A stretch of 64,000 nt of DNA from Marichromatium gracile. GTDB taxonomy: Bacteria > Pseudomonadota > Gammaproteobacteria > Chromatiales > Chromatiaceae. Under the pieces are notes generated by a model that was not told where the DNA came from, ran no database searches, and worked only from the letters and a program-made list of their open reading frames with translations. Location of the stretch: positions 124,001 through 188,000 of the forward strand of contig NZ_SMDC01000005.1 of NCBI RefSeq assembly GCF_004343155.1, written 5' to 3'. The position numbers and the translations under genes were made by a program. Below, in pieces: positions 45,456 to 60,000 of this stretch. The first letter of the stretch is position 1, and the number at the start of each line of letters is the position of its first letter.

Positions 45456-46529
45456 ATGTCGATCGCGCGCCGCGCGCGTCACTGGCGAGCGCTTGCCGAT
45501 GGTCGGGTGTGCTGTGAGCTCTGTCCGCGTCGCTGCCGGCTCGCCGAGGGACAGCGGGGGCTGTGTTTCGTGCGCGCCTGCCGCGATGGGGCGCTGGTGC
45601 TCACCGAGGCGGCCCGCCCGCTCGGTTGCCATCCCGACCCGATCGAGAAGAAGCCGCTCTACCACTTCCTGCCGGGGTCGCTGACCTATTCCTTCGGCAC
45701 CGCCGGTTGCAACCTCGCCTGTCGCTACTGCCAGAACTGGGAGATGAGCCGGGCGCGTGTCGCCGCCACGGGTGGCGGCGCGCCGACCGATCCGGCGCGG
45801 ATCGTCGCCGCGGCGAGGACGAGCGGCTGTCGCTCGCTGGCCTTCACCTACAACGATCCGGTGGTGTTCCACGAGTACGCGCTCGATTGCGCCGCGGCGG
45901 CGCACGCCGCGGGGCTGTATACGGTGGCGGTGAGCGCCGGTTATGTGCAGCCTGCGCCGCGCGCCGAGTTCTATGCCGCGATCGATGCGGCCAACATCGA
46001 CCTCAAGGCCTTCGACGACCGCTTCTATCGTCGGCTCTGTGGCGCCCGGCTGGCGCCGGTGCTCGAGACCCTGGAGTCTCTGGTGCACGAGACCGCCGTC
46101 TGGGTCGAGATCACCACCCTGGTGATCCCCGGCGAGAACGACGATCCGCGTCGATTGCACGCGCTGAGTGCCTGGATCGCCGGGCATCTCGGCTGCGAGG
46201 TCCCGCTGCACCTCAGCGCCTTCCATCCCGCCCACCGCATGCGTGACCACGCCGCCACCCCGATCGCGACCCTGATGCGTGCCCGCGAGATCGCTCGCGC
46301 CAACGGGCTGCGTCACGTCTATCTCGGCAACCTGGGAGCGGAAATCGGCGGGGAGACGCGGTGCGTGAGCTGCGGGGCACGGTTGATCGCGCGCGTCGGC
46401 TACCGGGTGGTGGCGCGCGCGCTGGACGAGACCGGACGCTGTCTGGTCTGTGGCGCCCGCTGTCACGGTGTGTTCACGACGACTGCCCGCGACACCGCCT
46501 TGGATCATCCCGCTCGCGGGCCTACCTAG
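45456..46529 (+). CDS. AmmeMemoRadiSam-type radical SAM enzyme
   Basis: The 357-residue protein is a radical SAM enzyme related to pyruvate-formate-lyase activases. The 4Fe-4S motif is in AGCNLACRYCQNWE. An N-terminal CELCPRRC motif and C-terminal Cys pairs (RCVSCGARL, RCLVCGARC) are extra metal-binding features. FTYNDPVVFHEYA and IPGENDDPR are typical of the AmmeMemoRadiSam group. Its usual partners, AMMECR1 and Memo, are not adjacent. The role of this system is unsettled. GGGAGG at 45444-45449 with 6-base spacing supports the start. It lies 92 bases before the kinase operon. Confidence 0.9.
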   Translation: MSIARRARHWRALADGRVCCELCPRRCRLAEGQRGLCFVRACRDGALVLTEAARPLGCHPDPIEKKPLYHFLPGSLTYSFGTAGCNLACRYCQNWEMSRARVAATGGGAPTDPARIVAAARTSGCRSLAFTYNDPVVFHEYALDCAAAAHAAGLYTVAVSAGYVQPAPRAEFYAAIDAANIDLKAFDDRFYRRLCGARLAPVLETLESLVHETAVWVEITTLVIPGENDDPRRLHALSAWIAGHLGCEVPLHLSAFHPAHRMRDHAATPIATLMRAREIARANGLRHVYLGNLGAEIGGETRCVSCGARLIARVGYRVVARALDETGRCLVCGARCHGVFTTTARDTALDHPARGPT

Positions 46530-46621
46530 TCAGTTGCGCCGGCGTTGTCCCCATGGTCGGTGTGTCGATATCCTTACCTCTTGGGAGACGCGGGCCCCGA
46601 GGCCCCACGGCGGATGAACCC

Positions 46622-50485
<3,864 letters not shown>

Positions 50486-50515
50486 TGCTGGAGGATTTCT
50501 CGTGGAGAAGGACAG

Positions 50516-51430
50516 ATGACAGAGTTGCTGGTGGTCGATGACGAACCCTTGAATCTGGAGATCATCGCCGACTTCCTCCAGGCGCCCGAACGGATCTTCA
50601 CCTTCGCGCAGGATGGCCAGGAGGCCTGGGACAGGCTGCAGGCCGAGCCCTCGCGCTTCGACCTGCTGATCCTCGATCGACGGATGCCGCGGATGGACGG
50701 CATCGAGCTGCTCGAGCTGGTGGTCAGGGATCCGCGCTTCGAGGATCTGCCGGTGATCATGCAGACGGTGGCCAGCTCGCCCGAGGAGGTCGCTCAGGGG
50801 TTATCGGCGGGTGCCTGGTACTACCTGGCCAAACCCTACCAGGCCGAGGCGTTGCAACGGATCGTCAACGCTGCGCTGCTCGATCGGCGCAACCGTCATG
50901 CCTTGCGCCAGCTCCAGCGCGAGATCTCCAGTACCTGGGGACTCCTCCAGGAGGGGCGCTTCCGTTTCCGCGAGCCGCGCCATGCCTCGCTGCTGGCGGT
51001 ACAGCTCGCCGATCTCTGTCCGCGCGCCTCGCTGGTGGCCATGGGGCTCTCCGAGCTGATGATCAACGCCATCGAGCACGGTCTGCTCGGGATCGGCTAT
51101 GAGGAGAAGGGGCGGTTGCTGGCGCAGGATGCCCTGACCGACGAGATCGCGCGCCGCCTGGCCCGCCCCGAACAGGCCTCGCGCTGGGCCGAGTTGTGGC
51201 TGCGGCGCGAGGCCGAGCGGATCTGTTTCACCGTCTGCGATCATGGTCCCGGATTCGACTGGGCGCCCTATCTGGAGCTGGCGCCGGAACGCGCCTTCCA
51301 TCATCACGGTCGCGGGATCGCCATGGCCCGTCAGCTCGCCTTCAGTGCGCTCGACTATCAAGGACGGGGGAACGTCGTGCAGGCGTGGGTGAGCCTGAAC
51401 GAGTCGACGCCGGAGTCCAACGATGACTGA
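50516..51430 (+). CDS. response regulator with HATPase-type output (REC-HATPase)
   Basis: This 304-residue protein joins a receiver (phospho-acceptor Asp54 in LLILDRRMPRMDG) to a GHKL ATPase domain of the anti-sigma/RsbW type. ATPase motifs are the N box GLSELMINAIEHG, G1 CDHGPGFDW and G2 HHHGRGIAMA. There is no HisKA dimerisation domain, so it is not a classical histidine kinase; such domains usually phosphorylate serine on a partner or bind one. No STAS-domain or sigma-factor partner is seen nearby. It lies 30 bases after the hybrid kinase gene and 12 before the REC-HDOD gene, in one operon. Confidence 0.88.
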   Translation: MTELLVVDDEPLNLEIIADFLQAPERIFTFAQDGQEAWDRLQAEPSRFDLLILDRRMPRMDGIELLELVVRDPRFEDLPVIMQTVASSPEEVAQGLSAGAWYYLAKPYQAEALQRIVNAALLDRRNRHALRQLQREISSTWGLLQEGRFRFREPRHASLLAVQLADLCPRASLVAMGLSELMINAIEHGLLGIGYEEKGRLLAQDALTDEIARRLARPEQASRWAELWLRREAERICFTVCDHGPGFDWAPYLELAPERAFHHHGRGIAMARQLAFSALDYQGRGNVVQAWVSLNESTPESNDD

Positions 51431-51442
51431 GTCGAGGCCTGC

Positions 51443-52621
51443 ATGCGTCGGGCATTGATCGTCGAGGATGACCTGTCCATCGGCCCCTTGCTGGTCCAGC
51501 TGGTACGCCGCCTCTGGCCCCAGGCCGCGGTCGAGCACTGTGTCGACGGGCGCTCGGCGCTCGATGCCTGGCAACGTCACGGCGGGGCCGATCTGGTGCT
51601 GCTCGACTGGGGCCTGCCGGATACCACCGGGACAGCGCTGTTGAAGACGATTCGCGCCACCGGCCACAAGGTGGTGTGCGTGATGGTCTCGGGACATGCC
51701 GATCGTGATCGCATCATCGAGGCGCGGCGTTTCCAGGCCGATGCCTATATCGTCAAGCCGTTCCGTGCCGCCGAGGTGATGGCGCGGTTGCGCGAGGTCG
51801 TCGAGGAATCGGGCGCGGTGACGGCGGCGAACGACGATCTCGACGCCCTGCCCGAGTTCGTGACGTGGATGCTCGAGCACGAGTCGCTGGGGGTACCGCT
51901 CGATCCGGCGCTGGCCGAGGCGCTGGAGGGGATGGCCGATCTCGATGCCGAGGCCCGTCTCAAGCTGATGCGTCGCTGCCAGTTCGAACCGGCGTTGGTC
52001 GGTCCCTTGCTGGGGCTGGCCAACAGCAGCCCCTACAATGACGGCTCGGTGCTGATCGAGACCCCGGCGAGGGCGCTCGAACGGGTCGGTTCGGCGGTGC
52101 TGGTCAATATCGCGGTGACCGCTGCGCTCCATTCCGGCAGCGCGCTCGTCGCCGAGGTGCTGGTGGCGCAGGAACGCCGTCTGCGCCAGGAGGCGCTGGC
52201 GCTGATGCGGCTGCTCAATGTCCTCGGACGCGTGCTGCGCGTGGATGTCGCCGGGTGCCGTGCCGCGGCCATGCTCACGCGTCTCGGTGAGCTGGCGCTG
52301 CTGGTGCTCCAGCAACGCTGGGTCGATCTGGGCGGACGACTCGATCCGAGTGAATGCGAGCGACTGCTTGTCGCACGCGCCGCCGAGACCGGTCATCAGC
52401 TCAAGGTGCAGTGGGGGATACCGACCGCGCTCCAGATGCGGATCGGCGCGGTCTATCAGCTACCGAGTGGAACCGTCCATCGCGATGCCATCCTGATGCG
52501 GATCGCCGGCCTGGTGCATGGCGAGCGTGACGGTGATGAGCTCAACCGGCTGCTCTCGCGCCTCGGTATCGAGCAGTCGCCGCAATGGTTGCGCGCACAG
52601 GCGGCTGAACTCGGCGACTGA
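51443..52621 (+). CDS. response regulator with HDOD-like output
   Basis: The 392-residue protein has a receiver (Asp55 in LVLLDWGLPDTTGTALL, Lys in YIVKPF) and a C-terminal all-helical domain (about residues 150-390) that resembles the HDOD fold (LPEFVTWMLEHESLGVPLD, ALERVGSAVLVNIAVTAAL). HDOD proteins are regulatory, HD-like domains without metal-binding residues, and none are apparent here. It is the third gene of the phosphorelay operon and a likely second target of the upstream kinase. The family assignment of the output is pattern-based. It converges on the Lon-like gene. Confidence 0.78.
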   Translation: MRRALIVEDDLSIGPLLVQLVRRLWPQAAVEHCVDGRSALDAWQRHGGADLVLLDWGLPDTTGTALLKTIRATGHKVVCVMVSGHADRDRIIEARRFQADAYIVKPFRAAEVMARLREVVEESGAVTAANDDLDALPEFVTWMLEHESLGVPLDPALAEALEGMADLDAEARLKLMRRCQFEPALVGPLLGLANSSPYNDGSVLIETPARALERVGSAVLVNIAVTAALHSGSALVAEVLVAQERRLRQEALALMRLLNVLGRVLRVDVAGCRAAAMLTRLGELALLVLQQRWVDLGGRLDPSECERLLVARAAETGHQLKVQWGIPTALQMRIGAVYQLPSGTVHRDAILMRIAGLVHGERDGDELNRLLSRLGIEQSPQWLRAQAAELGD

Positions 52622-52631
52622 GGCCTCGATC

Positions 52632-55001
52632 TCAGTCCCGTCGGGCGGCTGCGATCGCCCGAGCATGCTCGATCAATGTCTGCTCGACACGCTGGTTGAC
52701 GCTGCCCTCGGGGTAGCGACCGGCGCCGTCGCGCTCCCCGGCAGGGGTCGCGGTGAGCAGGGCGATGGCCTCGTCGATGTCCGCGACGGCGTGGATGTGG
52801 AACTCGCCGGCGGCGACCGCCGCGACCAGCTCGTTCGAGAGCATCAGCGTCCTGACGTTGGCCGTCGGGATCAACACCCCCTGCTCGCCGTCGAGCCCTC
52901 GCGCCCGGCAGAGCGCGAAGAAGCCCTCGATCTTCTCGTTCACCCCGCCGATGGCCTGGATGGCGCCGTGCTGATCGATTGCGCCGGTGATCGCCAGCGA
53001 CTGACGCAGTGGCAGCCCGGAGAGCGCCGAGAGCAGGGCGCAGAGTTCGGCGGCCGAGGCGCTGTCGCCGTCGATCGGGCCGTGGGACTGCTCGAACACC
53101 AGGCTGGCGGCGAGCGAGAGCGGCTGGTGGCGGGCATAGCGCCCGGCGATGAAGCCCGAGAGGATCAGCACGCCCTTGGAGTGGAGCGGCCCGCCGAGCG
53201 CGACCTCGCGCTCGATGTCGATCAGTTCGCCCTCGCCGGCGCGCGCGCTGGCGCTGATCCGCACCGGGTGGCCGAAGCCGCTGGCGCCGAGTTCGACCAC
53301 CGCCAGGCCGTTGACCTGGCCCGGCAGGTGCCCGGTGGTGGCGATGCGCAGGGTGTCCTCGAGGATCGCCTCCTGGATGCGGCGGCTGATGCGGTCGCAG
53401 CGGCGCCGGCGCGCAGCGAGCGCCCGATCGACGTCTTCGGCCTCGACCAGCTCGGTGCCGCGGACCCCGGCATGATGGTCGGCCTCGTGGACCAGATCGG
53501 CGAGCGCGCGCATCTGGCCGCTGAGATGCGTGCGCTCGCCGGCGAGCCGGGCGCTGTGCTCGATCACCCGGGCGACGGCGGTACGCGAGAAGTGACGTAG
53601 CCGCGAATCCCGGACCCAGCTGGCGACCAGTCGCGCCAGGGCGTGTTCGTGCTCGGGGTCGCGCGGCAGCCGCTCCTCGAACTCGGCGCTGACCTTGAAC
53701 AACTCCTCGAACTCCGGGTCGGCCTCGGCGAGCAGGGCATAGAGCATGTGCTCGCCGAGCAACACCACCTTGACCCGGAGCGGGATCGGTTCGGGTTCCA
53801 GCGAGACGGTGGTCAGCGGGCCGTTGCCGCCCTCGGGCGAGTCGAAGCGGATCTCGTCGTTGTGCAGCGCGCGTTTGAGCGTCTCCCAGGCGAGGGGCTG
53901 GGCGAGCAGCTTGCGCGCCTCGATCACCAGATAGCCGCCGTTGGCGCGATGCAGCGCGCCGGGACGGATCATGGTGAAGTCGGTCTCGAGCGCGCCGAGC
54001 ACGGCGCGGTGCTCGATGCGCCCGACCAGCTCGCGGGGGCTGGGCAGGTCGCATTGCACCACCGGCGCGCCGGCATCGTCCTGGTGCGAGAGCAGCGGAT
54101 TGACCCGGTAGCGATGCATCCAGGGGGTGCCGTCCTGGGGGCTTTGCGGCTCCTCGTCGGTGACGAGGAACTGGTCGAAGTGTGCGATCACGTCGTCCTC
54201 GACCGCATGCAGATAGGCCAGGGTGTCGGGTTGGCCGTGGTGACGGCGCTCGATCTCCTCGAAGAGATGACGCACCGCGCCGCGCGCCTGATCGCTGTTG
54301 AGCCGGTCGATCTCCTCCTCGCAATGGCGCTTCCAGCGCGCCACCTGATCCATCACCGCGTGCAACGCCTCGCGCAGCTGCTCGATCTCGGTCTCGATGC
54401 TTGCGCGCTGCTCGGGTTCGAGCGCGGCGAAGGCCTCGGGCGCCATCGCCTTGCCCTCTTGCAGTGGCGCCAGACTCAGGCCCTCCTGGGTACGCAGCAG
54501 TGCCACACCACGCGCGCGGGCGCGCTGCCCGATCTTCTCGAAGGCCCGCTCCCGACGTTGTTCGAGACCGTGTTCGATGGCGCGGGCGCGGTTGCGGTAG
54601 TCGTCGCTCTCGAAGGCGCGTCGCAGTGCCCGTTGCAGGTCCCTCACCAGCCGCTCCATGTCGCGGGCCAGTCCGGGGCCCTGACCCGGCGACAGGCGTA
54701 GCGCCCTGGGGTGGTGTGGATGGCTGAAGTCGTGCACATAACACCAGTCGTCCGGGAGCGGGTCGCGTCGAGCGCGCCGTCGCAGCGCGTCGAGCACCAG
54801 CGCCGACTTGCCGCTGCCGGCGGGACCGATGGCAAAGAGGTTGTAGCCGCGATGACGGATGTCGATGGCCAGGCCGATCGCCTCGAGCGCGCGATCCTGA
54901 CCGATGAAGCCCGTCAGCGGCTGCAGCTCGGCGGTGGTGGTGAAGGCCAGTCGCTCGGGGTCGCAGCAGAGCCGCAGCGCAGAGGCAGGCAGGGCGGTCA
55001 T
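52632..55001 (-). CDS. LonB-like ATP-dependent protease
   Basis: This 789-residue protein is a Lon-related AAA+ serine protease. The N-terminal P-loop is IGPAGSGKSALVLDALRRRA, a coiled-coil insert (about residues 145-240) interrupts the ATPase, and the C-terminal Lon protease domain has the Ser-Lys dyad Ser649 (GDSASAAEL) and Lys690 (GGVNEKIEGF). Unlike LonA there is no N-terminal substrate-binding domain. Its cellular substrates are unknown. The start overlaps the recD stop by 4 bases, making it the last gene of the recCBD operon, which suggests a role linked to DNA repair or simple co-expression. Confidence 0.92.
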   Translation of the reverse strand: MTALPASALRLCCDPERLAFTTTAELQPLTGFIGQDRALEAIGLAIDIRHRGYNLFAIGPAGSGKSALVLDALRRRARRDPLPDDWCYVHDFSHPHHPRALRLSPGQGPGLARDMERLVRDLQRALRRAFESDDYRNRARAIEHGLEQRRERAFEKIGQRARARGVALLRTQEGLSLAPLQEGKAMAPEAFAALEPEQRASIETEIEQLREALHAVMDQVARWKRHCEEEIDRLNSDQARGAVRHLFEEIERRHHGQPDTLAYLHAVEDDVIAHFDQFLVTDEEPQSPQDGTPWMHRYRVNPLLSHQDDAGAPVVQCDLPSPRELVGRIEHRAVLGALETDFTMIRPGALHRANGGYLVIEARKLLAQPLAWETLKRALHNDEIRFDSPEGGNGPLTTVSLEPEPIPLRVKVVLLGEHMLYALLAEADPEFEELFKVSAEFEERLPRDPEHEHALARLVASWVRDSRLRHFSRTAVARVIEHSARLAGERTHLSGQMRALADLVHEADHHAGVRGTELVEAEDVDRALAARRRRCDRISRRIQEAILEDTLRIATTGHLPGQVNGLAVVELGASGFGHPVRISASARAGEGELIDIEREVALGGPLHSKGVLILSGFIAGRYARHQPLSLAASLVFEQSHGPIDGDSASAAELCALLSALSGLPLRQSLAITGAIDQHGAIQAIGGVNEKIEGFFALCRARGLDGEQGVLIPTANVRTLMLSNELVAAVAAGEFHIHAVADIDEAIALLTATPAGERDGAGRYPEGSVNQRVEQTLIEHARAIAAARRD

Positions 55002-57028
55002 GATCTCTGCTCCTCGTCTTCGGCGCCCAGCCGTAGCCCGCTGACGCGCCTGACGCGGCGCCGCAGCGCGGCCTCGAGCACCCGTGGGCTCTGATGGACC
55101 AGGGTGAAACGCTCGCGGGCACGGGTGATGCCGGTATAGATCAGCTCGCGGGTGAGCACCGGGGTGGGGTGGTCGGGCAGGGCGAGGGCGGTATGGGTGA
55201 ACTCCGAGCCCTGGGACTTGTGCACCGTCATCGCGAACACCGTCTCCACCGCCTGCAACCGGCTCGGCAGCACCCAGCGGATGGCGTCGCCGCCGTCGGG
55301 GTGCGGGAAGGCGACACGCAGCACCCGCCGCTGTCCACCGTCGGCGTCGCGCAGCGGCGTCTCCAGAGCGATACCGATGTCGCCGTTCATCAGCCGCAGC
55401 CCGTAGTCGTTGCGGGTGATCAGCACCGGTCGCCCGGCGAACCAGGCGTGATCGGTGCCGTCGAGCAGCCCGGCGCGGGTGAGCCAGTCAGCGATCCTGG
55501 CGTTGAGTCCGGCCACGCCCCAGGGGCCGTGGCGCAGCGCGGCGAGGAGCTGGAACTCGCCGTGGGCGGCGAGCACGGCGCGTGCCCAGTCGTCGATCTC
55601 GGTGTTGTCGGCCTCCGCGGCGGGGGCCTGCGCTCGCATCAGGCGGAGATAGCCGTGGTAGCCGGAGACCACCAGGTCGATCAGCGCGGGATCGTCGGGG
55701 GTCCGGACCGTCAGTTCGGCGATCACCCCGAGCGCCTCTTGCTGGGGGGCGGTGAAGAGCGCCTGGATCTCGGTGCGGGTGGGCGCGGGCTCGGTGTTGA
55801 TGCGCTGGGCCAGCGCGCCGATCCCGCCCTCGGCGCGGAAGCGATAGCTGTGCCTGAGCATGGCGATGGCCTGGTCGAGCGGTGTGCCGGCATCGTCGAG
55901 GGTCTCGGGCGGGAGTGACTGACCACAGGCGGCGCCGACCCAGGCGGCGGTCGCCTCGGTGTAGTGTCCGGCGCTGGCGCGGCGGCAGAGATCGCCGAGC
56001 ACCGCCCCGGCCTCGACCGAGGCGAGCTGGTCCTTGTCGCCGAGCAGCACCAGCGCGGTCTCGGGGCGCAGCGCCTCGATCAGCGCGGCCATCAGCTCGA
56101 CATCGACCATCGAGGCCTCGTCGACCACCACCAGGTCGGCGTCGAGCGGGTTGCGGGCGTGGTGGCGGAAGGCGCGACTGTCGGGGATAGGGCCGAGCAG
56201 CCGATGCAGGGTCGAGACCGCGGTGGGGATGGTCGCGCGCAGCGACTCGGCCACCGGCAGGTCGGCTACCCGAGGGGCGATCGAGGCGTTGAGCCGGGCG
56301 GCGGCCTTGCCGGTGGGGGCGGCCAGACGGATGCGCAGCGGCGCCCGGTCGGCGTCGAGCGCGAGCCCCTGGAGCAGTGCGAGCAGACGCACCACGGTGG
56401 TGGTCTTGCCGGTGCCGGGACCGCCGGTGATCACCGCGAAGGGACTGCGCGCGGCGAGCACGCAGGCGATCCGCTGCCAGGGATCGCCGTGCTCGGCGGG
56501 GAAGAGATCGGCGAGCAGCGGGCGCAGCCGTGCCGGGTCGAGAGGCTGAGGGCGCGCCAGACGCTGCGCGATGCCCTGTTCGATGATCCGCTCGTAGCGC
56601 CAGTAGCGGCGCAGATAGAGCAGCGGGCGTCGGGGCGTGCCGGCGAGCACCAGCGGCGCGCCGCCGTCGTCGTCGCTGCCGGCGAGATCGCAGACGGCGC
56701 TGCTGGCGCCGAGTCGCGCCGCCCAGGCGGCGGGGTCGAGCCCGGCGAGTCGGGCGGTGAGCGCGTCGTGGATGCCGGGCTCGGGCGGGCGCTCGGTGTC
56801 GCTGGCGAGCAGGGTCTCGGGGTGGGCGAGCGCATCGCCGAGGTCGAGACAGACGTGACCGTGCGCATTGCGCTCGCTGACCAGAGCGACGGCGAGCAGC
56901 ACCGCCGGGTCCTGCTCGCCCGCTTCGCGCTGGACGAAGCGGGCGAGCGCGAGATCGAGTGCGCGCAGTACACCCTGTTCGACCCACAGGGCCAGCTCGT
57001 CGAAGAGTATCCGGTTGGTCTCGTTCAT
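54998..57028 (-). CDS. recD: exodeoxyribonuclease V subunit alpha (RecD helicase)
   Basis: RecD is the 5'-to-3' helicase motor of RecBCD, which processes double-strand DNA ends. The 676-residue protein has Walker A at Lys208 (TGGPGTGKTTTVVRLLALL), Walker B LVVVDEASMVDVELM, motif III LLGDKDQLASVEAG and the late motif TVHKSQGSEFTHTALA. It is longer than the E. coli protein (about 608 residues), with the extra length spread through the central part. It overlaps recB by 4 bases upstream and the Lon-like gene by 4 bases downstream. Confidence 0.96.
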   Translation of the reverse strand: MNETNRILFDELALWVEQGVLRALDLALARFVQREAGEQDPAVLLAVALVSERNAHGHVCLDLGDALAHPETLLASDTERPPEPGIHDALTARLAGLDPAAWAARLGASSAVCDLAGSDDDGGAPLVLAGTPRRPLLYLRRYWRYERIIEQGIAQRLARPQPLDPARLRPLLADLFPAEHGDPWQRIACVLAARSPFAVITGGPGTGKTTTVVRLLALLQGLALDADRAPLRIRLAAPTGKAAARLNASIAPRVADLPVAESLRATIPTAVSTLHRLLGPIPDSRAFRHHARNPLDADLVVVDEASMVDVELMAALIEALRPETALVLLGDKDQLASVEAGAVLGDLCRRASAGHYTEATAAWVGAACGQSLPPETLDDAGTPLDQAIAMLRHSYRFRAEGGIGALAQRINTEPAPTRTEIQALFTAPQQEALGVIAELTVRTPDDPALIDLVVSGYHGYLRLMRAQAPAAEADNTEIDDWARAVLAAHGEFQLLAALRHGPWGVAGLNARIADWLTRAGLLDGTDHAWFAGRPVLITRNDYGLRLMNGDIGIALETPLRDADGGQRRVLRVAFPHPDGGDAIRWVLPSRLQAVETVFAMTVHKSQGSEFTHTALALPDHPTPVLTRELIYTGITRARERFTLVHQSPRVLEAALRRRVRRVSGLRLGAEDEEQRS

Positions 57029-60000
57029 GCCGCCGCCTCCCGTTCGCCGGCGAAGAGCCGGTCGAGCGCCTCGACGAAGGCCACCGGCGGGCGGTCGAGA
57101 TGGAGTCCCTGGGAGCTTGCCGCGGCTCCGCGCAGGAAGGCGTAGATGGCGCCGCCGAGGTGACGCTCGGGGTCATAGTCGGGCAGGCGCGCGCGCAACA
57201 GACGATGGAGCGCGAGCAGATAGAGCGCGTACTGCAGGTCGTAGCGCGCGGCGAGCACCGCCTCGCGCATCGCCGTCTGAGCGTAGGCGGCATCGTCCGG
57301 GCCGAGCCAGTTGGACTTCCAGTCGAGCAGGTAGAAGCGTCCCTGGTGCTCGAAGACCAGGTCGATGAAGCCCTTGAGCATGCCCTCGAGGCGCTGGCGC
57401 TCGAGCGCCGGGCGCGCCGCGCCGGGGGCGATGTGGCCGCGCACCAGGGCATCGAGCGCGGCGGTGTCGACGGCGCGGGTCTGGATCCAGAACTCGAGCT
57501 CGACCTGGAGGCGCTCGGGGTCGAGTGCGGTGAGCCGGAGATCGGCGCCGTCGATCGCGGCGAGCGACCAGGTGCGCGTCAGATAGCCGGCGAGCCACTG
57601 ATCGAGTGTGTCGATCCAGTCGGTCAGCCCGCGTCTGTTGCAGCGGCGCGCGATGGTCTCGCGGCGCAGCGCGGTGGCGGCGAGCGCGGCGCGGTAGCCG
57701 CGCAGGGTCTCGCCCTCGGGGGCGCGCCATTCGAGGGTCGCGGCCCATTCGAGCAGGCCGTGGAGGAAGGTGCCGTAGCGACTGCCGCGCGGGAAGGCGT
57801 GCAGCCCGGTGAGGCGCGTCGGCTCGACCGGTCTCGCCCTCGGGGCCTCGGCCAGCGCTTCCTCGAAAGCGGTCTCCTGGGCGGCGGTCTCGCGCTCGCC
57901 CGGCGTGTCGTCGGGCTCCTCGCTGGCGCTGTGGCGGGCGAGCGCCGAGTAACTGGTGATCCACCAGGGGCGTGGTGGCCGGTGTGGTGGTGGCCGGGCG
58001 CTGTCGAGCGAGACCTCTGCCGCGGTCTGCGCGAGCGGCGTGGTCGCTCTCGGCTCGTCGAGCGTGGTGAGTGCCGGCCAGTGCGCGAGTCTCTCTCGGA
58101 GCGCAGAGGGTTCGTCGATCCCGAGCAGATGACCGAGCGCGGTGACCGGCAGCTCCTTGGTGGCGCCGAGTCCGAGCCAGAGTGCGTCGCGCGCCCGGGT
58201 GAGGGCTACATAGAGCTTGCGCAGGTCCTCGCCGAGGCGCTCGCCATCGGCCTGCTCGACCAGCGTCGGCGCGGCATGGAGATGGAGCCGCAGTCGGCCC
58301 TCGGCATCATGGGTCTTGAGCGGGAGGTCGTCGCTGCGTACCTGACGGGTGGTGGCGACGAAGGGGACGAACACCAACGGATACTCCAGCCCCTTGGATT
58401 TGTGGATGGTGATCACCTGCACCAGGTCGGCGTCGCTCTCCAGTCGCAGCTGCTGGGTCTCGGCATCTTCGCCGCTCTCGCCCTGGATACGCGCCTCGAG
58501 CGCGCGCACCAGGGCCTGCTCGCCGTCGAGTTGCTGGCTGGCGCGGGCGAGCAGCTCGCCGAGATGGAGCAGGTCGGTGAGCGCACGCTCACCATCGGCG
58601 CGGGCGAGCAGCCGGGGTGCGATGGCGAAGTCGGCGATGACGCGATAGAGCAGCGGCAACACCCCCTGGGTGCGCCACAGCTGGTGATAGCGCCTGAGCC
58701 GTTCGCCGCAGTCGTCCCAGTAGAGTTCGTCGTGGTTGAGCTGGTCGAGCTGGTCGAGCGGCAGGCCGATGAGGTCGCAGGCCAGCGCCTGACGCATCAG
58801 CCGCTCGTCGAAGGGATCGGCGACGGCGCGCAGCAGCAGGAGCAGGTCGTGGGCCTGGCGGCTCTGATAGACGCTGTTGCGCTCGGAGAGATAGACGCTC
58901 GCCACGCCGAGCTGGTGCAGTTCGGCGCGGACCTGTGCGGCCTCCTGATGGCGATTGACCAGGACCGCGATGTCGCCGGCGCGCAACGGGCGGTGTCCGC
59001 CCCGTCCATCGGGGAGGGTGGCACGCCCGCTGGCACCCTGTTCGAGCAGCGAGACGATGGTACGCGCGGTGCAGGCGGCCATCCGCTGGGCATAGTCCCC
59101 CTTGCCGAGCGGTTTGCCCTCATCGCCGTCGAGCACCCAGGCTTGGAGCACCGGGGCGGGTTCGCCGTCGATCCTGAGGCGGTCGTCCTCGGCGCGGCTC
59201 GGATTGGGCGAGACGGCGAGGAAGGGGACCGGGTCGGCGGTCTGGTCGCGGAACAGGAAGGCGCCGCCGGGGCGTTGCTCGGCCTGGGCGAAGAGCGCGT
59301 TGATGCCGGCGATCAGCGCCGGGCAGGAGCGATAGTTGGTGTCGAGGCTGTAGTGCCGGGGCGCGGTGGCGGCGCGGGCGCGCAGATAGGTGTGGATGTC
59401 GGCGCCGCGGAAGGCATAGATCGACTGCTTGGGGTCGCCGATCATGAACAGTCCGGTCTCGGGGGCGTTCTCCTCGGGGCGGTAGACGGTGGCGAAGATG
59501 CGGTACTGCAGCGGGTCGGTGTCCTGGAACTCGTCGACCAGGGCGAAGGGGAACTGACGGCGGATGGTGGCCGCCAGGCGCGCGCCCTGCGGACCTTGCA
59601 GCGCTTGGTCGAGTCGTTCAAGCAGATCGTGCTGGGTGAGCAGGGCGCGCGCGCGCTTCTCCTCCTCGATGCGTTCGGCAACCCGGTGCAGGGCGTGGGC
59701 GAGCAGCGGCGGTTGGAGTTCCGGGAGGTCGGCGAGCTGCTCGAAGAGCGTCTCGAGCGCACGGCAGGCGGGATGATCGACGGGTGGGGCGTCATCCTTC
59801 CAGATCTCGGCGACGGCCCGTGATGACATGCGCTGCCAGGAGCGGCTGTCGGCCTTCAGTGCGGGGTGTTCGGCCTCGGGGTCGAGGATCCAGGCGCGCA
59901 GTCGCGCGATGACCTCGGCGCGGTGCTTGCTGTTGAGCTGGCGCTGGTTGAATGCCTTGCGCGCGGCGGCCTCCTCGAAGAGGGTCTCGAGCTGGCCGCA

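Noticed and set aside
56959-59823. Open frame of 954 codons on the plus strand opposite recD/recB
   Set aside because: It is antisense to conserved recombination genes and has low-complexity composition with no motifs.
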